DNA from: an uncultured Prevotella sp.
GTDB lineage: Bacteria; Bacteroidota; Bacteroidia; Bacteroidales; Bacteroidaceae
Assembly: GCA_900322095.1 (NCBI GenBank)
Contig: ONYS01000008.1
Location: 1 to 60,951 of the forward strand
Direction: 5' to 3'
Length of the DNA: 60,951 bases
The notes under the pieces were generated by a model. That model saw only the letters and a list, made by a program, of their open reading frames with translations, had not been told where the DNA came from and searched no databases. Below, piece by piece: positions 55,800-60,951 of this stretch; the first letter of the stretch is position 1; each line of letters opens with the position of its first letter. A program made the position numbers and the translations under genes.

Positions 55800-56280
55800 T
55801 CAGTACCCTAAGAGCGCCGCACGATAGGAGGGTCGTCATTCCTGACGACCCCAAAAGAAGAGGAGCCCCCCCTAGCCCCTCCATACAGAGAGAGGGGAGT
55901 AAATATCGCAGCGCAAAATGCTCGTAGGAGGGCGATAGGAGGGTCGTCATTCCTGACGACCAAGAAAGAAAGTCAGATAGCACATCAAGAGTAAATCTTT
56001 CGGCGGCAGGAATGCCGCCGCTCCTACCAACTCCAGGAGAGGCAAAAAAGGGCAAACTAACCAGCCCAGAAAGGGCTGACTCTCGGTACCCCCAGTCAAG
56101 CGACGATAGGAGCGCAGACTGGGGATAGCGGTCCCACCAAGATCTGGACTCAGTGCCCCGAAGGCGGCACACCAGCACGAAGTGCGCAAATAGGAGGGTC
56201 GTCATTCTAGACAACCAAGAAAGATTGTCCGATTGCGAACCAAAAGGGAAATCACTCGACGTCAGGAATGACGACGCTCC
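55800..56280. repeat. Dense mosaic repeat cluster between tatD and marR
   Basis: In about 480 bp there are hairpins GGTCGTCATTCCTGACGACC at 55831-55850 and 55942-55961, CGGCGGCAGGAATGCCGCCG at 56001-56020, a decayed copy at 56197-56216, and CGACGTCAGGAATGACGACG at 56257-56276. Interleaved are the GGGCTGACTCT module (about 56060-56085), CCCCAGTCAAGCGACG to CAGACTGGGG (56091-56124), and the GTGCCCCGAAGGCGGCACAC module (56153-56190). A 154-codon minus-strand frame crosses the cluster and is rejected. The last hairpin lies inside the marR coding end. Confidence 0.88.
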
Positions 56281-56659
56281 TATAGGAAATCTTCGGCGGC
56301 TGTTCGTCTATGAGTATCTGTAATTCCGGAGGCAACTGCAACTGGTCGCAGTGTACATGGCTCAATTGCTCAATGCCTTTCTTCGTGAGGTGAAAGCGCA
56401 TGCTCCTGCCATCCTCCTTGCAGATGCAGCGCTTCACATAGCCCGACTGCTCCAAAGAGGAGATCACCTTCGAAGCATTGCTCTTGGTAAGTCCCATTTC
56501 TTCAGCGATTTCACTGGCCGTGAGGTCGGCCTTATCAGAAAGCAGGCACAGCAGCATTGCTTCATTGATGTTCAGTCCAATCAGCCTCTCCAGCTCAATC
56601 TCAAACGCACCTATGGCCTTATAAATTCGACGTATCGCACAAATACATTTCGTTTCCAT
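56252..56659 (-). CDS. MarR-family transcriptional regulator
   Basis: 135 aa. Winged helix with a helical dimer part (FEIELERLIGLNINEAMLLCLL), recognition helix ADLTASEIAEEMGLTKSNASKVISSLEQSG, and wing CKEDGRSMRFHLTKKG. It contains several Cys residues (KCICAI at the start and CICKED in the wing), which could sense redox state; this is inference. The normal protein probably ends around ILIDEQ. The last ~12 residues (KISYRSVVIPDVE) and the stop are coded by a dispersed hairpin repeat, so the C-terminus appears to have been replaced or extended. A thioredoxin-like gene lies upstream on the same strand and is a plausible but unproven target. Confidence 0.85.
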   Translation of the reverse strand: METKCICAIRRIYKAIGAFEIELERLIGLNINEAMLLCLLSDKADLTASEIAEEMGLTKSNASKVISSLEQSGYVKRCICKEDGRSMRFHLTKKGIEQLSHVHCDQLQLPPELQILIDEQPPKISYRSVVIPDVE

Positions 56660-56759
56660 TTCTTGTCATCTTGAAACCATGAAGAGTCTGTCTTTCCATC
56701 CGCTATTTGAACGGCTCTCTTATCCTTGAGCTTTAGAAAGACTCCAATCATATATAAAA

Positions 56760-56786
56760 GACAGACCGCTCAAGAGAGGGCCTGTC
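56760..56786 (-). terminator. Terminator after the thioredoxin lipoprotein gene
   Basis: Minus strand: GACAGGCCCTC / GAGCGGTCTGTC imperfect stem, then CTTTTATATATG. It lies 9 bp after the stop and separates this gene from marR. Confidence 0.65.
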
Positions 56787-56794
56787 CGCGATCT

Positions 56795-57283
56795 TTATTT
56801 CAGGATTTCTGTAACGACGCTGTCCATCTCACCGAAGCTCATGGCTCCCACGCTCATCTGAGGCTCTCCCTTCATCGGGATGAAAAGCAAGGAAGGAATA
56901 GACTGGATGCCGAACATAGCGGCAAGCTGCTCCTCCTTGTCCACGTCTACCTTATAGAAGTCGACCTTTCCGTCATACTTCTCAGCGAGCTCCTCCACGA
57001 CGGGTGCCGTCATCTTGCAGGGTCCGCACCAAGTGGCATAGAAGTCGATCACAGCCGGACGCTCTCCCTCAAACTTCCACACGTCGGGATTAGCTTCAAA
57101 ATTCATCACTTTAGTCTTGAACTCGTCGAGAGTTAATTCTTTCACTTTCATTGTCTTTTTCTGTTTTGATGGTTGGATTTTAGCCGTTGGCTTCGCCGGT
57201 TGCTTCTGCTGACTGCAGGCGCTGAGCCCGAACATCAGACTGGTCAACAACATTACGGCATTCAATATTACATTTCTCTTCAT
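56795..57283 (-). CDS. Thioredoxin-fold lipoprotein
   Basis: 162 aa. Lipoprotein signal MKRNVILNAVMLLTSLMFGLSAC with Cys at residue 23, a basic linker, then a thioredoxin domain with FYATWCGPCKMTAPVVEEL (CxxC active site) and the cis-Pro segment FGIQSIPSLLFIP. It is probably a periplasmic or outer-membrane-anchored disulfide reductant. The frame opens at 57346, but the -7 element at 57308-57315 falls inside that extension, so 57283 is the start. Confidence 0.92.
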   Translation of the reverse strand: MKRNVILNAVMLLTSLMFGLSACSQQKQPAKPTAKIQPSKQKKTMKVKELTLDEFKTKVMNFEANPDVWKFEGERPAVIDFYATWCGPCKMTAPVVEELAEKYDGKVDFYKVDVDKEEQLAAMFGIQSIPSLLFIPMKGEPQMSVGAMSFGEMDSVVTEILK

Positions 57284-57307
57284 TTTAATTTCCTTTGGAA
57301 AACTTTG

Positions 57308-57315
57308 CAAAGATA
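57308..57315 (-). promoter_or_regulatory. -7 promoter element of the thioredoxin lipoprotein gene
   Basis: Minus-strand TATCTTTG followed by CAAAG, 24 nt before the ATG at 57283. Confidence 0.6.
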
Positions 57316-57414
57316 CGGAATAAGTGGCTATCCGCAAAATTTCCAACGGAAAATATCTGCGGCTTAAGATTTATTAAGTGATAGAGCCCACAAAATAAAG
57401 AAGCAGAAGAAGAA

Positions 57415-57625
57415 GACCCACCCCCTACCCCTCCCTACGAAGGGAGGGGAGAAAAAATCGGGGCGTAAAATGCTCGTAGGAGCGTAGTAGGAGGGTCGTC
57501 ATTCCTGACGACCAAGAAAGAAGAAGACCCACCCCCTACCCCTCCCTACAAAAGGAGGGGAGCAAACATCGCCGCATAAAATGTTCGTAGAAATGAGATG
57601 AGGAATGCCGCCGCTCCTACTACTC
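57415..57625. repeat. Mosaic repeats between the thioredoxin and histidine kinase genes
   Basis: Two direct copies of an ACCCCCTACCCCTCCCTAC module with a self-complementary CCCCTCCC/GGGAGGGG core (57428-57449 and 57539-57560). They flank an intact GGTCGTCATTCCTGACGACC hairpin at 57494-57513. A half copy of the GCCGCC-type hairpin (AGGAATGCCGCCGCTCCTAC) lies at 57601-57620. The repeats reach to within about 20 bp of the kinase stop codon. No gene is present in 57347-57638. Confidence 0.85.
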
Positions 57626-57638
57626 CAACGGGAAATGA

Positions 57639-58712
57639 TCAGTCATTGAAGTAGACCGTGAACACATGACGGCCTTCCTCATAGGTATATTCTATCCGCC
57701 AATGATGATAGTCGCAGATGCTCTTCACGATGGCCAACCCCAACCCCACTCCACGTTGGCTGGTCTTGCTGCGGTAGAAGCGCTGGAAGATATGGTCAGC
57801 GTCTAATGCTCCCTCATCTGAGACATTGGTGACGCGAAGCCGGTCGGGCAGCAAGGTCAGCGTCACGGGCGACTGTCCTTTGTTATGACGGATGGCATTA
57901 ACCACGAGGTTGCCCAGCACTGAGTCGAAGAGTGTCTGGTTGCACCGCAGTTGGCGGTCGGTGTCGAGCAGGCTGACGTCGAGCCTCGTCTCTCCCGCCA
58001 TTGCCTCCATGCCGGGCAGCATGCGCTCCACCTCGCGGTTAAGCCATATCACGTCGCCCGTGGAGAACTGACTGTTCTCGAGTCGGCTGAGCGTGAGCAG
58101 GTTGCGGTCGAGGCGCGACATATAGCGCAACTGGATGGCTATGCTCTGCAACGACTGGGCCTGATGCTCTGTGAGCTGTGAGTCCTGCAAGAGATTATCG
58201 ATGATGCCCAGGGCAATGGCGAGCGGTGTCTGCAACTCGTGTGAGGCATTCTCGGTGAATTCCTTCTGCACCTGATAGCTCTTGATGCTGTTGGTCATCA
58301 GACTCCGGAGTGTGGCGTTGAGTTCCTCAAACTCGCTCACGTTGGTCTTGGGCAGCTCCGGCACGATGCCTTTCTCCACCCGGAAGTCGCGCATCGCCTC
58401 GAGCGTACCACGGAAGGGTGCCCAGAGACGCTGTGGCACGAACTTCATGACGATAAGCACGGCCACGAGCAACAGCAGGATGATGCCTCCTTGCTGGATG
58501 AGCAGTCCCGTTACGGTATCCTGCTCCAGGTCAATGTCAGGATGCACGATGCCATAATGGCTCACCAGGTCGGCCAGGTCTTCGGCATAGTATCTGACTG
58601 TGACATAATAGAAAAGAGGCGTAGCCAGGACGACCAGCGCTACAACGCTGATGGCGAAGCGCGTCATCAGCAGACTGAGAAATGATTTTGATTTGGCTTT
58701 CATTCCGTCCAT
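57639..58712 (-). CDS. Two-component sensor histidine kinase
   Basis: 357 aa. Two membrane helices (LMTRFAISVVALVVLATPLFYYVTV; GGIILLLLVAVLIVMKFV) flank a short ~50-residue periplasmic loop. The H-box is FTENASHELQTPLAIALGIIDNLL, followed by N-box VVNAIRHNKGQSP and G-boxes GALDADHIFQRFYRS and RGVGLGLAIVKSICD. It phosphorylates the response regulator encoded just upstream, whose frame overlaps by 13 bases. The small sensor loop suggests detection at the membrane or of a small ligand. The signal is unknown. Confidence 0.95.
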   Translation of the reverse strand: MDGMKAKSKSFLSLLMTRFAISVVALVVLATPLFYYVTVRYYAEDLADLVSHYGIVHPDIDLEQDTVTGLLIQQGGIILLLLVAVLIVMKFVPQRLWAPFRGTLEAMRDFRVEKGIVPELPKTNVSEFEELNATLRSLMTNSIKSYQVQKEFTENASHELQTPLAIALGIIDNLLQDSQLTEHQAQSLQSIAIQLRYMSRLDRNLLTLSRLENSQFSTGDVIWLNREVERMLPGMEAMAGETRLDVSLLDTDRQLRCNQTLFDSVLGNLVVNAIRHNKGQSPVTLTLLPDRLRVTNVSDEGALDADHIFQRFYRSKTSQRGVGLGLAIVKSICDYHHWRIEYTYEEGRHVFTVYFND

Positions 58713-59374
58713 TTATATCCTGTGCCGTAGATGGTCTTGATACAGTCAACGACGTGGGCCTTGGCCATCTTGGCTTTGAGATTCTTGATGTGGCTGTAGA
58801 TAAAGTCGAAGTTGTCGAGAAGGTCGGCCATCTCACCGCTCAGATGCTCGGCGATGGCTTCCTTCGAGACCACCCGGTTGCGGTTGGTGATGAAGAAGAG
58901 CAGCAGTTCATACTCGGTGGGTGTCAGCTGAAGGGTAGTGTCGCCCACACGGGCCGACTTCTCCAGCAGGTCGATGGTGATGCCGTTGCTCGATACCTTG
59001 TTGTTGGCTGTGAAGTTCTTGCGGCGTATCAGGGCGTAGACGCGCATGGAGAGCTCGGGCAAGGCGAAGGGCTTCGACAGATAGTCGTCGGCACCAATCT
59101 CCAGGCCTTTGATGCGGTCGTCGAGAGAACCTTTAGCCGAGATGATGATCACGCCAGCCTGATTGTTGCGCTGACGGATGAAGCGCAGGATGTCGAGGCC
59201 ATCGCCTCCGGGCAGCATCAGATCGAGCAGGATGCAGTCGTAGGCATAGACACCCACCTTCATCCGGGCCTCATTATAGTTGAAGGCCTGCTCACAAAGA
59301 TACTTTTGAGCGGACAGATAATTCTTTATGTTGTCTGAAAGCTGCCGCTCATCCTCAATAATCAAGATTTTCAT
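58700..59374 (-). CDS. OmpR/PhoB-family response regulator
   Basis: 224 aa. The receiver domain has acidic pair IIEDE at residues 6-8, phospho-acceptor Asp in CILLDLMLPGGDG near 51, and Lys in LSKPF near 100. A winged-helix DNA-binding domain follows (LTPTEYELLLFFITNRNRVVSKEAI, IKTIYGTGYKW). It overlaps the kinase gene by 13 bases, a typical two-component operon. Neighbours do not reveal its regulon. Confidence 0.96.
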   Translation of the reverse strand: MKILIIEDERQLSDNIKNYLSAQKYLCEQAFNYNEARMKVGVYAYDCILLDLMLPGGDGLDILRFIRQRNNQAGVIIISAKGSLDDRIKGLEIGADDYLSKPFALPELSMRVYALIRRKNFTANNKVSSNGITIDLLEKSARVGDTTLQLTPTEYELLLFFITNRNRVVSKEAIAEHLSGEMADLLDNFDFIYSHIKNLKAKMAKAHVVDCIKTIYGTGYKWTE

Positions 59375-59417
59375 AACGTTGGATCATTCTATGAACAATC
59401 AGAGTTGACAGTCTGGA

Positions 59418-59425
59418 CAAAAATA
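59418..59425 (-). promoter_or_regulatory. -7 promoter element of the two-component operon
   Basis: Minus-strand TATTTTTG, 43 nt before the regulator ATG. Confidence 0.5.
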
Positions 59426-59483
59426 ACTGTCTCAAGACTGCCAACTCCATCTTTTTACCATCTATATCTTTTACTAACTGTCT

Positions 59484-60251
59484 CTACGCATAAATCACGA
59501 GACATATAAACGTGAGATAGTATGTCCCCAAAATGGTCCAAGGGCAACAGCGTGTTGGCATGGCCACATGCCGACGGCGAAGCAGACGGATCGTGAGCCA
59601 TGCACCGACAGCACCGAGCAGGGCTCCGCAGAGGATGTCGCCCGGATAATGCACGCCAAGATAGATGCGCGAATAGCACATAAGCAAGGCAAAGAAGGCC
59701 AGCGACAAGCGGGTCAGTCGATTGCGGAATATCATGGCCAGGAATACGGCAATGCCAACAGTGTTGGTGGCATGACCGGAGACAAAACCGAACTTGCCTC
59801 CATGATAGCCATTGACGTAGTGGAGCATGTTGGCTACAATCGGCGTATGAGAAGGTCTTAGTCTACCCACGAGCGGCTTGATGAGACTGGAAGAGACCTG
59901 GTCGAGGACCACCACCATCAGCACTACGCCCAACACAAGCAATAGCTTATTGTAGACCGTCCCCTTCTGTTTGACGAAGAGGGTCACGACGGTCACGAGT
60001 ACAAGGGGAGCCCAAATGATTTTCTGTGAGTAGCCATACCAAAACTTATCGGCAAACTGACCACCGGAATAGTTGAGCAATATCATCGACTGCTTGTCGA
60101 TAGAGTCGAGCGTGAACAAAGACAGCTGCCATTCTATAGCGAAAATGTAGGCGAAACAAATCATGCTGATAAGCGCCATTGCTTTCATCGCCGCCTTATC
60201 ATCGATTCTTACTGGTAGTAGAAGAGGCGATATATGAGTTTTATTCTCCAT
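59484..60251 (-). CDS. PAP2-family membrane phosphatase
   Basis: 255 aa (261 if the ATG at 60269 is used). Six membrane helices and the three acid-phosphatase motifs: KPLVGRLRPSH near residue 130, FVSGHATNTVGIAVF near 165, and SRIYLGVHYPGDILCGALLGA near 205. Such proteins remove phosphate from undecaprenyl diphosphate or lipid A, or from phosphatidate-type lipids, at the periplasmic face. The substrate is undetermined. The promoter element is at 60352-60359. Confidence 0.93.
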   Translation of the reverse strand: MENKTHISPLLLPVRIDDKAAMKAMALISMICFAYIFAIEWQLSLFTLDSIDKQSMILLNYSGGQFADKFWYGYSQKIIWAPLVLVTVVTLFVKQKGTVYNKLLLVLGVVLMVVVLDQVSSSLIKPLVGRLRPSHTPIVANMLHYVNGYHGGKFGFVSGHATNTVGIAVFLAMIFRNRLTRLSLAFFALLMCYSRIYLGVHYPGDILCGALLGAVGAWLTIRLLRRRHVAMPTRCCPWTILGTYYLTFICLVIYA

Positions 60252-60351
60252 TGTTAATAAATCGGGCAATATATTCTTTATTTTTTGGGTTATAGTTTAA
60301 GATTGTAGTGATCAATGTTCTTTTTCACTATTAATCTGAACTATTTTTCGG

Positions 60352-60359
60352 CAAATATA
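60352..60359 (-). promoter_or_regulatory. -7 promoter element of the PAP2 gene
   Basis: Minus-strand TATATTTG followed by CCGA; it leaves a leader of about 75-95 nt. Confidence 0.5.
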
Positions 60360-60518
60360 TTACATGAATCTGTAGGAAATTTGTAGTTCGCAATAGAATT
60401 TTAATATTTCGAGGTAAAAATTGCCTTTGAAGGCTCATTTTTTTCAAAATATCGACCAAACATAGGACGAGCGTAAGCCTGAAGGAGTTCATGTAGAATA
60501 CGATCATGGTTCTTTAGT

Positions 60519-60890
60519 GGCCGTTAGAAATGACGGCCCACCTACGAGCAACAATTGCGCGCTTTGCGCTAGTGTGCCGCCTTCGGGGCACAGAGTCCAG
60601 TGAAGGTGGGAGCTCTACCCCCAGTCTGCGCTCCTATCGTCGCTTGACTGGGGTTACTGAAAGTCAGCCCATTCTGGGCTGATTTAGTTTGACCAATCTC
60701 CCCTCCCTTCGGAGTAATAGGAGCGTCGTCATTCCTGACGACGAAGGATGTACTAGTGAAGAGCAATCGGTGTACTTTCGTGGTCGTCAGGAATGAAGCA
60801 CCTCCTTCTATGAATCTGCCACATTAACGCTCTGATGTTTCACCCCTCCCTCTGTAGAGGCTGTAACAAAACCCCAAATAGGGGGGCTAT
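60519..60890. repeat. Mosaic repeat cluster at the right end of the window
   Basis: No gene is visible from 60360 to 60951. Repeat modules seen: hairpin GGCCGTTAGAAATGACGGCC at 60519-60538; inverted GTGCC/GCGC module at 60553-60590; CCCCAGTCTGCG to CTTGACTGGGG at 60619-60652 joined to the GGGCTGA module at 60661-60681; hairpin CGTCGTCATTCCTGACGACG at 60724-60743; a decayed copy at 60782-60802; and a CCCCTCCCTCTGTAGAGG module near 60842-60860. Module order and orientation resemble the 56060-56190 cluster inverted. Confidence 0.85.
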
Positions 60891-60951
60891 ATGGGGGCAC
60901 TTTTTCCAATATTTCTTTCGTATTTATTTGCGTAAGTCATTTATTTTTAGT

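Noticed and set aside
55750-56214. 154-codon minus-strand ORF
   Set aside because: It translates the dispersed hairpin and mosaic modules; no start signal or domain is seen.

Overview
The window is chromosomal DNA of a Bacteroidota bacterium, most likely a Prevotellaceae member (Prevotella in the broad sense). The evidence is the pervasive TAnnTTTG -7 promoter element in front of genes, the lpxC-fabZ fusion, a porQ-cmk pair with two type IX secretion-type cargo proteins, bifunctional hisB, a Wzz/BY-kinase fusion, a GGGtGRT protein, and protein sequences that read like Prevotella orthologues. Genus is inferred; no 16S gene is present.

Layout. 1-297: leftward promoter elements and a 22-bp tandem repeat array. 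298-2773: an outer-membrane helix-hairpin-helix protein and a small tail-anchored protein, both on the minus strand. 2774-3430: intergenic hairpin repeats. 3428-3985: minus-strand tRNA cluster Thr-Gly-Lys-Lys. 4103-8485: uvrA convergent with an alanine/glycine:Na+ symporter across a shared terminator. 12357-8671 (minus): kdsA-kdsD-PLD/cardiolipin synthase-LuxR operon. 16619-12689 (minus): rfbA-tyrosine autokinase-HAD polysaccharide operon. 17244-18317: ansA. 18318-19186: second 22-bp array plus mosaic repeats. 19187-21725: EFR1 ferredoxin and M6 protease. 21917-24849: Rpn-family nuclease, then the NifU-like/GGGtGRT pair.

25070-31816 (plus) is a dense housekeeping run: phoH, purC, ubiE, aroE, purM, prfA, pyrF. 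After a third 22-bp array (31995-32082) come the lipid A run lpxD-lpxC/fabZ-lpxA with miaA, and a bifunctional PBP1A. 39471-43279 carries glnS, a TPR protein and a DedA protein. Two adjacent decayed genes follow: a type IX cargo with a frameshift, and a DUF3267 zincin with a nonsense codon plus a frameshift. 48709-45038 (minus) holds a SpoU methyltransferase, a membrane protein, hisB and an acyl-ACP thioesterase. A divergent Omp85 protein ends at 51010. Between it and cmk lies a likely small RNA gene (51047-51234). cmk-porQ, tonB, a polyprenyl synthase, tatD, a MarR regulator, a thioredoxin lipoprotein, a two-component system and a PAP2 phosphatase finish the window.

Much of the content serves the envelope: KDO and lipid A synthesis, dTDP-sugar and polysaccharide export, peptidoglycan synthesis, Omp85 and type IX secretion parts, cardiolipin and undecaprenyl-phosphate-type chemistry. 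The non-coding DNA is more unusual than the genes. It has three tandem arrays with exactly the same 22-bp period, one 9-bp array, and a dispersed 20-bp hairpin family of about 13 copies. The hairpin arms covary, and one copy forms the C-terminus of the MarR protein. The best candidates for undescribed biology are these repeat systems, the putative ~188-nt RNA, and the tyrosine-repeat tail of the BY-kinase.
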